From Planctomycetota bacterium (GTDB lineage Bacteria; Planctomycetota; Planctomycetia; Isosphaerales; Isosphaeraceae): DNA of 11,702 nt. The stretch covers positions 1 through 11,702 of the forward strand of contig JAJYCH010000065.1 in assembly GCA_021778575.1 (NCBI GenBank), written 5' to 3'. The position numbers and the translations under genes were made by a program. Positions 1 to 4,858 of this stretch are shown piece by piece (the first letter of the stretch is position 1; each line of letters opens with the position of its first letter). The notes under the pieces were generated by a model that searched no databases, was not told the DNA's origin, and worked only from the letters and a program-made list of their open reading frames with translations.

Positions 1-134
1 CGGACCTGCGACTCGAAGAACTGGACCTGTTCCGGCGTCGGTGGTTTGTCCTCGAACGAACCGAAGCAAACCGGCGTCATGGACAGAGCCACGAACGCCA
101 CCGGGGTCGCGATCGACGAGAGGAGTCGAGACAT
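1..134 (-). CDS. PSD1-type planctomycete cytochrome c protein, N-terminus only (partial)
   Basis: The gene runs off the left edge, so only 44 codons are visible. They begin MSRLLSSIATPVAFVALS, a basic N-terminus and a hydrophobic stretch ending near an alanine/glycine-rich site, which looks like a secretion signal. The mature part reads PPTPEQVQFFESQVR. The pattern 'FFExxVRP' just after a signal peptide is typical of large planctomycete proteins with a PSD1 cytochrome c domain followed by DUF1549/DUF1553 domains, where it precedes a CxxCH haem motif. That motif would lie outside the window, so the assignment rests on the N-terminal signature alone. The ATG at 134 has no clear Shine-Dalgarno sequence, but no better start is seen. 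The protein would act outside the cytoplasmic membrane. Its substrate cannot be told. Confidence 0.6.
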   Translation of the reverse strand, partial: MSRLLSSIATPVAFVALSMTPVCFGSFEDKPPTPEQVQFFESQV

Positions 135-537
135 CGTGGCACCGTGAAGATCGAGGAAGGCGGGCGGGATCAAAAACCGGCGGTAGAATCTCGCAACTTC
201 AATTCCGTTGTATCAAGGATCGACCGTGTCATGCCACTCAAATATTTTTCGTTTCGATCGCTCGACGCGATCATCTGACATGGGGTCCGCATTGGTTCAA
301 CCCGACTTCAACCAGGCCGAACCGGCCCGAGCAATCCGATCTCTCGATCCTCGATCTTGAAACCATGCAACCACTTGCATCAAATGAAACGTCAAATAGC
401 AACGGGGTGAGTCAGCGCTGAGACGGGCAAAGGCGTTGAGTTTGGCCGACAAAGGGACGCAACAAACAGGGGAAGGCCGATATGAATTCTTTGCGAAATT
501 ATCTCTGGTTGCGGAGGATTTCGCGCCGCGAACCGGC
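135..537. other. intergenic gap without a convincing gene
   Basis: This stretch separates the start of the PSD1-type gene from the end of ruvB, so it should contain the 3' end of the ruvAB transcript and the promoter of the secreted protein. I see no protein with family features on either strand. Two small perfect palindromes are present: ATGCAA-CCAC-TTGCAT at 365-380 and TTCGCG-C-CGCGAA at 520-532, the latter starting just past the ruvB stop codon. Neither is followed by a T-run, so neither is a standard intrinsic terminator. No promoter was convincing enough to call. Confidence 0.5.
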
Positions 538-1626
538 TCAATCGAACAGGCGACGCTGGTCGAAGAGTTCGAGGTCGGGCTCGGTTTGCGGCTCGGCGAG
601 GCCAAGGTGACGATAGGCCAGATAAGTTGCCTTGCGACCTCGCGGGGTCAGAACAACCAGTTGCTTGCGGAGGAGGTAAGGTTCCACCTCGTCCTTGATC
701 GTGTCGACATCAATGCTCATGGTCGCGGCGAGGGCCTCGGACCCGGTTGGCCCACCTCGGAAGACGTTGATCAAGGTTTCGAGGTAGCGTCGGTCTTGCC
801 GATCCATCCCGTCGACGTCAATATCCTGCATGGCCAGGGCGTCGTTGGCGATGTTGAGGTTGATCTGGCCGTCAGCCCTTGCGGTCGCGAAGTCGCGGAC
901 CCAGCGGAGCCGGGCGTTGGCCAGTCGCGGGGTTCCTCGGCTCCGACGCGCCAGTTCCCAGGCGGCCTCCTCGGTGATCGTGGTCCGGAGCTTGGCCGCG
1001 TTCACGGCGATGATCTTGGCGAGGTCGGCAACCTCGTAAAATTCGAGGTGCTCGTGCATGTGGAAGCGGTCGCGGAGTGGGCCGGAAAGCATTCCGCTCC
1101 GGGTCGTTGCGCCGATGATCGTGAACTTCTTGAGCGGGATGTTCACGGTCCGGGCCGACATCCCTTCGCCCAGCACGACGTCGACCCGGAAGTCTTCCAT
1201 GACCGGGTAGATGAACTCCTCGACGGTGCTGGGAAGGCGGTGAATCTCGTCGATGAACAGGATCGAGCCCTCCGACGCATTGGTCAGGTAGGGCATGACG
1301 TTCATCTTCTTGTCGAGCGCGGGGCCGCTGGTCATGTTCAGGTCGACCCCCAGCTCGTTGTGGAGGACGGTCGCGAACGTGGTTTTTCCCAGGCCGGGCG
1401 GTCCGTCGAAGAGGATGTGCGGCATCGGCTCGCCCCGCTTCTTCGAGGCGGCAAGGGCGATGGCCAGGCGCTCGGCGGTGGCTCGCTGGCCCACCACTTC
1501 GGAGAGTTTCTGGGGACGGAGCTTCTCGTCGAGGGTGTCGGGATTCCGGACGTCGTTGGCCCGGGGTTGGCGGTCCCTCGGGTCGTCGTTTGACCCGCCC
1601 GCGATCACGGTCTCTCGAACGCTCAT
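538..1626 (-). CDS. ruvB: RuvB, Holliday junction branch-migration ATPase
   Basis: RuvB is the hexameric AAA+ motor that, with RuvA, drives branch migration of Holliday junctions in recombination and repair. From the chosen ATG the protein has 362 residues, slightly longer than the usual 330-350 because of a divergent polar N-terminus. Visible motifs are LRPQKLSEVVGQ (36-47), Walker A GPPGLGKTT (75-83), Walker B ILFIDEIH (122-129), sensor 1 GATTRSG (172-178), the RDRF arginine region (about 185-188), sensor 2 GTPRLANARLRWVRDF (231-246) and the C-terminal winged-helix signature TPRGRKATYLAYRHLG (327-342). The ATG at 1626 is preceded by GGAGGG with 8 bases between. A TTG at 1647 would add seven residues and overlap the ruvA stop, but has no better ribosome site. 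The gene follows ruvA by 17 bases, so the two should be co-transcribed and perhaps translationally coupled. Confidence 0.97.
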   Translation of the reverse strand: MSVRETVIAGGSNDDPRDRQPRANDVRNPDTLDEKLRPQKLSEVVGQRATAERLAIALAASKKRGEPMPHILFDGPPGLGKTTFATVLHNELGVDLNMTSGPALDKKMNVMPYLTNASEGSILFIDEIHRLPSTVEEFIYPVMEDFRVDVVLGEGMSARTVNIPLKKFTIIGATTRSGMLSGPLRDRFHMHEHLEFYEVADLAKIIAVNAAKLRTTITEEAAWELARRSRGTPRLANARLRWVRDFATARADGQINLNIANDALAMQDIDVDGMDRQDRRYLETLINVFRGGPTGSEALAATMSIDVDTIKDEVEPYLLRKQLVVLTPRGRKATYLAYRHLGLAEPQTEPDLELFDQRRLFD

Positions 1627-1643
1627 GGTTGGTCCCTCCGAGC

Positions 1644-2291
1644 TCAAACCTCGGGCCGTTGCTGAAGATAGATCGCGTCGATCATGTCGGCGACGCTCTT
1701 GAATTTCTTCTTGCCGGAGAGAACGCGATCGATGGCCGCCTTGGCCTGGCTCTCGGTATGGCCCACCGAGATCAGGGCGGCGTAGGTGTCCTGGATCACG
1801 TCGGGGGCCGCGTTGTCGGGCGCTCCGTTGGCTTCGCTCTTGCTCTTTTCGGCATCGACGATCAAGGCGAACAGGCCGACCTTGCGGCGGAGCTTGGCGA
1901 CGATCCGTTCGGCCATGGCCTCGCCGATTCCGGGGAAGGTGGCCAGCATCTTCACGTCCTGTTCCTGGATCGTCTGGGCAATCTCGCGAGTTGGCCGGAC
2001 CATCGCCAGGAGCGCCTTGCGGACCCCGACCCCATCCACCGAGCAGAAAATCTCGAAAAACTCACGATCGATCGACGAAAGGAACCCAACCAGCCGAGGC
2101 GTCATCCGTCCGCTCATCTGGTTCCCTTCGACGTAAAACAGGGTATGCAGGGCGATCATCTCGCCGAGCTTCATCTGGAGCTGGCGGCGCGTCGATTCCG
2201 GGATCAGGACCGCGATCTCACAAGGCTCAACGGCCAGCGTCAGTTCCTCGTCGCCGACCGATCGCAAAATTCCCCTGATCAGAGTGATCAC
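1644..2291 (-). CDS. ruvA: RuvA, Holliday junction DNA-binding subunit
   Basis: RuvA binds four-way junctions as a tetramer and loads RuvB. The 215-residue product has the family layout: an N-terminal OB-fold beginning MITLIRGIL; two helix-hairpin-helix motifs, [13 protein letters not shown] (about 85-97) and [16 protein letters not shown] (about 119-134); an acidic, alanine-rich linker (about 147-165); and a C-terminal RuvB-contacting domain (about 166-215, [17 protein letters not shown]). The GTG at 2291 is chosen because it gives the canonical 'MIxxIRG' start and lies 8 bases after GGGAGG. The TTG two codons upstream is only 2 bases from that site. ruvC is not next to it, which is common. 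Length matches the family (about 190-215). Confidence 0.95.
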   Translation of the reverse strand: MITLIRGILRSVGDEELTLAVEPCEIAVLIPESTRRQLQMKLGEMIALHTLFYVEGNQMSGRMTPRLVGFLSSIDREFFEIFCSVDGVGVRKALLAMVRPTREIAQTIQEQDVKMLATFPGIGEAMAERIVAKLRRKVGLFALIVDAEKSKSEANGAPDNAAPDVIQDTYAALISVGHTESQAKAAIDRVLSGKKKFKSVADMIDAIYLQQRPEV

Positions 2292-2412
2292 CCGCAAGAC
2301 CTCCCGAGAATTTCAAAACCCGGCTTCGCTTCTGACTTTTTGTTCACTGATTATGACCGCTGAATCCCGGACGAGCAAGGGGAAACTGGTGTCCCGGAAA
2401 AAACGAAGCCAA

Positions 2413-2440
2413 TTGTTCGACCGATCGGACTGTCTAGAAT
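2413..2440 (+). promoter_or_regulatory. possible sigma70-type promoter for the small membrane-protein genes
   Basis: TTGTTC (2413-2418) and TAGAAT (2435-2440) are separated by 16 bases. The -10 box matches consensus at 5 of 6 positions; the -35 is weak (3 of 6). Transcription would start near 2447, about 33 bases before the ATG at 2480. The region lies between the divergent ruvA and small membrane-protein genes, where a plus-strand promoter is expected. It was found by eye only. Confidence 0.35.
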
Positions 2441-2479
2441 GGAGCGAGGTGGGTCAACTCCTCTGGCGGAATTCGACCG

Positions 2480-2743
2480 ATGCGAAGACTTCGTTTCAAT
2501 CTCCGGAGCTTGATGGTTCTCGTGCTGGTCACGGCGCTGGGTATCGGAATTCCGCTTTCTCGGCTCAACCTCAGTCATATCAACGATTTGAGGCCAAGAA
2601 TCTTCTTGCTCGGTTCGTTCTTGCTGCTGGTGGTCGCCAAGTTTGGGCTCTTGATTGGATTGCAGCTCAAACGCTCTCGAACGGAACAGAGTGCCGGGCC
2701 AGATTCGATCCCTGGCTCGGGTTCGGAGAGACACCTGTCTTGA
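2480..2743 (+). CDS. small two-helix membrane protein, copy 1
   Basis: The 87-residue product starts MRRLRFNLRSLMVLVLV and has two hydrophobic helices (about 9-27 and 41-62) joined by a short polar loop, with a Ser/Gly/Glu-rich cytoplasm-like tail. The 'RFxLRxLM' start followed directly by a membrane helix recurs in many small planctomycete membrane proteins of unknown function. It closely resembles the next plus-strand gene: RFNLRSLMVLVLVTAL against QFRLQDLMFLVLVSAL, and IFLLGSFLLLVVA against ILLLGSLLLLVAI. This similarity supports this frame over the overlapping longer plus frame. The ribosome site is weak (GGCGGA about 9 bases upstream). Function is unknown; I infer only an inner-membrane location. 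Confidence 0.6.
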   Translation: MRRLRFNLRSLMVLVLVTALGIGIPLSRLNLSHINDLRPRIFLLGSFLLLVVAKFGLLIGLQLKRSRTEQSAGPDSIPGSGSERHLS

Positions 2744-2945
2744 GTATCAGAAAATTTGTGTGTCGGTATTTGGCTTTTTTCGGGACCTCGTTCGTTTTCT
2801 CGCGTTCAAAGAAAGGAACACCTCAACTCTTTCCAATTGAATGAACTATTGTTGGGCAGATTCGCGGCCTTAGGCCTCTTCGTCGAAGGGTCGAGCCCAA
2901 GGACCCGAGCGGCGGAGCCATTCTTCACCGAATGAGAGGCACCCA
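2744..2945. other. spacer between the two membrane-protein paralogues
   Basis: This 202-base spacer has no gene I can support. It contains CTTTTTTCGGGACC (about 2774-2787), whose reverse complement resembles CCCGGAAAAAACG at about 2394 on the other side of copy 1, so copy 1 is loosely bracketed by an inverted pair. Short palindromes occur at 2866-2876 (GGCCT-T-AGGCC) and 2878-2888 (CTTCG-T-CGAAG). The meaning of these is unknown. Confidence 0.4.
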
Positions 2946-3296
2946 ATGAACTCGGCTCGTGGTGAAATCCGACACGCTCGAATGCCTCAGTTCCGGCTCC
3001 AGGACCTGATGTTCCTGGTGCTGGTCTCGGCGCTTCTGGTCGCGGCAGGCATTGAACTGTCGAAGAATGAGCCGACGATGATTCAGGAGATGCTGATGCA
3101 AATCCTGCTGCTCGGCTCGCTGCTTCTGCTCGTGGCGATTCAGATTTCGCTCTTGCTCGTCATGTTTGCCCGGTTTTCGCGGAAAGACGTCGAGCCGAAG
3201 TCGTTCGCCAGATCCGAGCGGAACGACACGCTGACCGATGTATCGATCCGAACCGTTCACGGGATCGGCTCGAGAGGGTCCACCACATTAAAGTGA
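2946..3296 (+). CDS. small two-helix membrane protein, copy 2
   Basis: The 116-residue product has a 14-residue polar leader, then QFRLQDLMFLVLVSALLVAAGIEL (helix 1, about 20-38), a charged loop NEPTMIQEM, a second hydrophobic helix (about 50-75) and a polar tail. It is a tandem paralogue of the gene at 2480, alike in both helices and in their spacing. The ATG at 2946 follows GAGAGG with 6 bases between, a better ribosome site than copy 1 has; an internal ATG at 2982 would give a product starting MPQFRLQDL, closer in length to copy 1. The last part of the tail (RTVHGIGSRGSTTLK) has no counterpart in copy 1 and abuts the toxin remnant, so the original stop may have been lost. Function is unknown. 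Confidence 0.65.
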   Translation: MNSARGEIRHARMPQFRLQDLMFLVLVSALLVAAGIELSKNEPTMIQEMLMQILLLGSLLLLVAIQISLLLVMFARFSRKDVEPKSFARSERNDTLTDVSIRTVHGIGSRGSTTLK

Positions 3297-3307
3297 GCGT
3301 TGGCCGG

Positions 3308-3445
3308 TTGAGCGGCGACAAATCGAACGACAAGAAGTGGTCTCTTCGCAACGTGCCAATCGCCGACGAGCGTTTCCTCCGCCACTATCCTACCCAGCGT
3401 GCCGAAATCGAGGCTGATGCCAAGATGGGCAAGGAGAAGAGATAG
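3308..3445 (+). pseudogene. C-terminal remnant of a RelE/HigB-like toxin
   Basis: In the frame ending at the TAG of 3443-3445 the translation reads SGDKSNDKKWSLRNVPIADE and then RFLRHYP. RelE-family toxins paired with XRE antitoxins commonly end in 'GGDKtgdkrfY...iPiADrLYdeHL', and the match in GDK, NDKK, P-I-A-D and the following aromatic is good. The toxin core, with its catalytic residues, is missing upstream, where the frame instead overlaps the tail of the membrane-protein gene. A GTG at 3293 would open a 50-residue frame, but I doubt it makes a functional toxin. The stop overlaps the next frame by one base (TAGTG), the coupling expected for a toxin-antitoxin pair. The family motif is recalled, not searched. 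Confidence 0.45.
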
Positions 3446-3591
3446 TGAAACAGAAGCTCACGACCTTGACCGACGTGATGGCGGCGTTGCCCGAGCGGAA
3501 AATCGGGTCGGGTCGTCCGGAGAGGGCAACCTCCCTGGGCGACCCGGCCCGGATTTTCCACACCGATTTTCCGTTGGCTTTTCCTCGCTAG
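3445..3591 (+). pseudogene. truncated XRE-type antitoxin start, interrupted by a hairpin
   Basis: A GTG at 3445 opens a 48-codon frame beginning MKQKLTTLTDVMAALPER. Small XRE antitoxins that follow RelE-like toxins often begin this way ('...tLdevmaaLPperRarie...'), continuing into a helix-turn-helix. Here similarity stops after about 17 codons, exactly where a 63-base palindrome starts (3497), and the rest is read through palindromic DNA to a TAG at 3589-3591. No helix-turn-helix is present, so the protein cannot be a functional antitoxin. It overlaps the toxin remnant by one base, supporting an original toxin-antitoxin operon. Confidence is limited because the N-terminal match is short. Confidence 0.4.
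3497..3559. repeat. 63-base near-perfect hairpin with GCAA tetraloop
   Basis: Bases 3497-3525 fold onto 3530-3559 around a GCAA loop (3526-3529). I count about 29 pairs, including three G-T wobbles (3508/3547, 3516/3539, 3519/3536), one A/C mismatch (3521/3534) and one unpaired G (3551). The outer arm CGGAAAATCGG (3496-3506) is also a perfect 11-base complement of CCGATTTTCCG at 3563-3573, so two pairings of the outer arm compete. It begins where the antitoxin-like frame loses similarity. It resembles a REP/MITE-type palindromic element or a stable structured RNA. No T-run follows the hairpin directly, so it is not a simple terminator. Confidence 0.7.
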
Positions 3592-3622
3592 AAACCAAAA
3601 GCCAGGTCTGACCCCCTGGCTT
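3575..3622. repeat. two mutually exclusive short hairpins
   Basis: TGGCTTTT (3575-3582) pairs perfectly with AAAAGCCA (3597-3604). The bases AAGCCAGG (3599-3606) instead pair perfectly with CCTGGCTT (3615-3622) around the 8-base loop TCTGACCC. The two stems share 3599-3604, so they cannot form together, as in an attenuator. The second hairpin contains the left 13-bp inverted repeat. No gene downstream on the plus strand would be controlled, so an element-end structure is as likely as a switch. Confidence 0.5.
3602..3614 (+). repeat. left 13-bp inverted repeat flanking higBA
   Basis: CCAGGTCTGACCC here is the exact reverse complement of GGGTCAGACCTGG at 4738-4750. A second, shorter direct copy, GGTCTGACCCC, lies at 3626-3636. 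The pair brackets the higBA operon and almost nothing else. Such sharing is unlikely by chance at this distance, but no target duplication or transposase was found. Confidence 0.6.
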
Positions 3623-3667
3623 ATGGGTCTGACCCCTTCATTGCTCTATAACCTGTGGTTGTCAAGT

Positions 3668-3700
3668 CGGTTGGCCGGATTCTGTTGATCCGGACAACCG
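3668..3700. terminator. hairpin after higA, possible transcript end
   Basis: CGGTTG-G-CCGGAT pairs with ATCCGG-A-CAACCG around a 7-base loop, giving 12 pairs with one G/A mismatch, 15 bases past the higA stop codon. The position suits a transcript-end structure for higBA, but no T-run follows on either strand, so it may instead stabilise the mRNA end or be another palindrome of the element. A direct repeat CCTGAACT (3701-3708, 3710-3717) lies beside it and overlaps the higA stop codon. Confidence 0.4.
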
Positions 3701-3715
3701 CCTGAACTGCCTGAA

Positions 3716-4132
3716 CTAGATGAAGACGGCCGGACTGACCTTGAAGTATGCCGCCAGGATCTCGATATGTTTGCGGTTCATTCCCCGCTTGCCCGACAGG
3801 ATTTGTGAGATCGTCGACTCCGCAATCCCGGTTTCGGTCGCGAGCTTGAGTTGGGTCACGTCGTGAGCCTCGATCAAATGGCGGAGCATGTCGGCTTCCG
3901 AGACGGCCGGCAGTGGATGTTGTTCGTTTTCGTACCTCTCGACCTGATCGGCCAACACGTCAAGGTAATCCTGTTCGCCTGGTTCGAGTTGATCGCGATC
4001 GATCAGTGAATTGATGGTCGCGACGGCCTGATCAAGCTCTGCGTCGGATCGAATCGGTCGAAGGGGGAAAGCGCGAATGAGTTCGAGATAACGGTCCGAG
4101 TAAGGTTTCGATGCAGGGTGGATGGTGGTCAT
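3716..4132 (-). CDS. higA: HigA-type antitoxin, XRE helix-turn-helix regulator
   Basis: The 138-residue product matches the HigA antitoxin family (COG5499 type), which neutralises HigB and represses the operon. The N-terminal half (1-75) is the acidic helical region with the family pattern 'Y..L...FPLRPI.sd.ELd.A...i..L'. The C-terminal half carries the DNA-binding domain: MLRHLIEAHDVTQLKLATET (82-101) followed by GIAESTISQILSGKRGMNRK (102-121), with recognition helix around STISQIL, and IEILAAYFKVSPAVFI closes the fold. Length is normal (about 120-140). The ATG at 4132 follows AAAGGCAG. The gene lies 99 bases after higB on the same strand, the usual toxin-first order for this family. Confidence 0.92.
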   Translation of the reverse strand: MTTIHPASKPYSDRYLELIRAFPLRPIRSDAELDQAVATINSLIDRDQLEPGEQDYLDVLADQVERYENEQHPLPAVSEADMLRHLIEAHDVTQLKLATETGIAESTISQILSGKRGMNRKHIEILAAYFKVSPAVFI

Positions 4133-4149
4133 TGGTTCTGCCTTTGGAG

Positions 4150-4173
4150 AAACCCCGTGTCTCCTCGGGGTTT
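4150..4173 (-). promoter_or_regulatory. perfect hairpin between higB and higA
   Basis: AAACCCCG (4150-4157) and CGGGGTTT (4166-4173) form a perfect 8-bp stem with an 8-base loop. It lies in the 99-base toxin-antitoxin gap, 17 bases upstream of the higA ATG and just before its ribosome site. On the minus strand TTT ends the stem. It could be a leaky terminator, an mRNA-processing or stability element, or an operator. The sequence does not say which. Confidence 0.5.
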
Positions 4174-4231
4174 GGCCAGCTTGGATTTCCTACCCAAGCC
4201 ATGGCGGTTTGATAATTCGTGGCAGACGTCA

Positions 4232-4522
4232 TCAGTCGCCCTTCCATTCCCCTCGGTCGTAATCCTCATGTGTCAAAACGTGGCGTATATAAAGCCTGCC
4301 ACGATTGAAATGAACCACGATGACCAACCTGAACTTGTTCCCTCCGATGTTGAAGACGGTGAACTTCCCGACCTGATCGGCGTGGGGATAGGACTGGCGA
4401 ATGTCGGCGAACTTTTCCCAATCAGATTTGTTCGCGACCATGGCCCAAGCCCTCAGTGGTCCTTCAGCCTCGGGATGAATGGCCCAGAACTCACGAAGCA
4501 TTTTCACAGAGATGACACGCAT
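4232..4522 (-). CDS. higB: HigB-type toxin, RelE-superfamily mRNA interferase
   Basis: The 96-residue product begins MRVISVKMLREFWAIHPEAE, the standard opening of the HigB toxin family (RelE/ParE superfamily, ribosome-dependent mRNA cleavage). It continues with WAMVANKSDWEKFADIRQSY, then VGKFTVFNIGGNKFRLVIVVHF and the C-terminal NRGRLYIRHVLTHEDYDRGEW, whose basic and histidine residues (R76, R80, H81, H85) lie where the family has its catalytic surface. The ATG at 4522 is preferred because it gives the canonical start and length and follows GGGGA; an ATG at 4537 would add five residues and has no better site. It is intact, with no frameshift or missing core. Partner: the antitoxin gene downstream. 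Confidence 0.93.
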   Translation of the reverse strand: MRVISVKMLREFWAIHPEAEGPLRAWAMVANKSDWEKFADIRQSYPHADQVGKFTVFNIGGNKFRLVIVVHFNRGRLYIRHVLTHEDYDRGEWKGD

Positions 4523-4609
4523 GGGTTCCCCATCCACCGGGATTTAATCGTCCCATCCTTGGATCAGTCCGCCTGGCATGCCTGCGTTCCAAAGAGCGGC
4601 TGTTCAATT

Positions 4610-4637
4610 AGTGTAGTTCGCAAATAGCAAATATCAA
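4610..4637 (-). promoter_or_regulatory. higBA promoter
   Basis: On the minus strand TTGATA (4637-4632, 5 of 6 to consensus) and TACACT (4615-4610, 4 of 6) are separated by 16 bases. Transcription would start near 4603, leaving a leader of about 80 bases before the higB ATG. The surrounding DNA is clearly more AT-rich than the genes. The spacer is almost exactly filled by a 15-bp palindromic operator candidate, which fits autorepression by HigA. Confidence 0.55.
4617..4631. promoter_or_regulatory. HigA operator candidate 1, in the promoter spacer
   Basis: TTCGCAAATAGCAAA reads as an imperfect palindrome TTYGC-N5-GCRAA. It occupies the spacer between the -35 and -10 boxes, so a bound repressor would block RNA polymerase. 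A second copy with 12 of 15 identical bases, all differences being A/T exchanges, starts 29 bases away. HigA-family proteins bind such palindromes as dimers; binding here is inferred. Confidence 0.5.
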
Positions 4638-4645
4638 GGCTCTGA

Positions 4646-4660
4646 TTCGCATTTTGCAAA
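4646..4660. promoter_or_regulatory. HigA operator candidate 2, upstream of the promoter
   Basis: TTCGCATTTTGCAAA is the second copy of the TTYGC-N5-GCRAA palindrome, in the same orientation as the first and 29 bases from it (start to start), a little under three helical turns. It lies upstream of the -35 box, where it could support cooperative binding. Confidence 0.45.
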
Positions 4661-4737
4661 TTTTGCTGATCTCTGCAACCCCTTCCCTCAGGATCAATCA
4701 TGAACCGTGAAGGGCTGAGAATTGACGGGGTCGCGAA

Positions 4738-4750
4738 GGGTCAGACCTGG
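4738..4750 (-). repeat. right 13-bp inverted repeat flanking higBA
   Basis: GGGTCAGACCTGG is the exact reverse complement of the repeat at 3602-3614. It lies upstream of the higBA promoter region and outside prs. Beyond this 13-mer the two flanks do not look alike. Confidence 0.6.
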
Positions 4751-4762
4751 GTCGCAGGGGCT

Positions 4763-4817
4763 CTGGTCCCGAAAAAGCAGATGGGGACACGGCCCGCCTT
4801 GCATTTTTCGGGATCAG
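4763..4817. repeat. inverted repeat downstream of prs
   Basis: CTGGTCCCGAAAAAGC (4763-4778) and GCATTTTTCGGGATCAG (4801-4817) form a stem of about 15 pairs with one mismatch and one bulge, around a 22-base loop. It starts about 40 bases past the prs stop codon, so it may help end prs transcription, and its symmetry would allow it to act on both strands. The T-run lies inside the stem and not after it, so it is not a textbook intrinsic terminator. Confidence 0.4.
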
Positions 4818-4858
4818 AAAGCGGAGAACAAGACCCCGAGCCGGTCGCTTTTTTCTGC

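Noticed and set aside
436..2363. Long plus-strand open frames opposite ruvB and ruvA
   Set aside because: They lie antisense to genes with complete family motifs; long antisense frames are expected in GC-rich coding DNA and their translations show no recognisable domains.
2284..2844. 186-codon plus frame overlapping the first small membrane protein
   Set aside because: The frame at 2480-2743 has two membrane helices and a tandem paralogue; the longer frame has neither family features nor a counterpart in the second copy.
3497..3622. Retron msr/msd or integron attC interpretation of the hairpins
   Set aside because: No reverse transcriptase or integrase gene is in the window, and the required flanking elements (branch guanosine with a1/a2, or attC core sites) are not evident.
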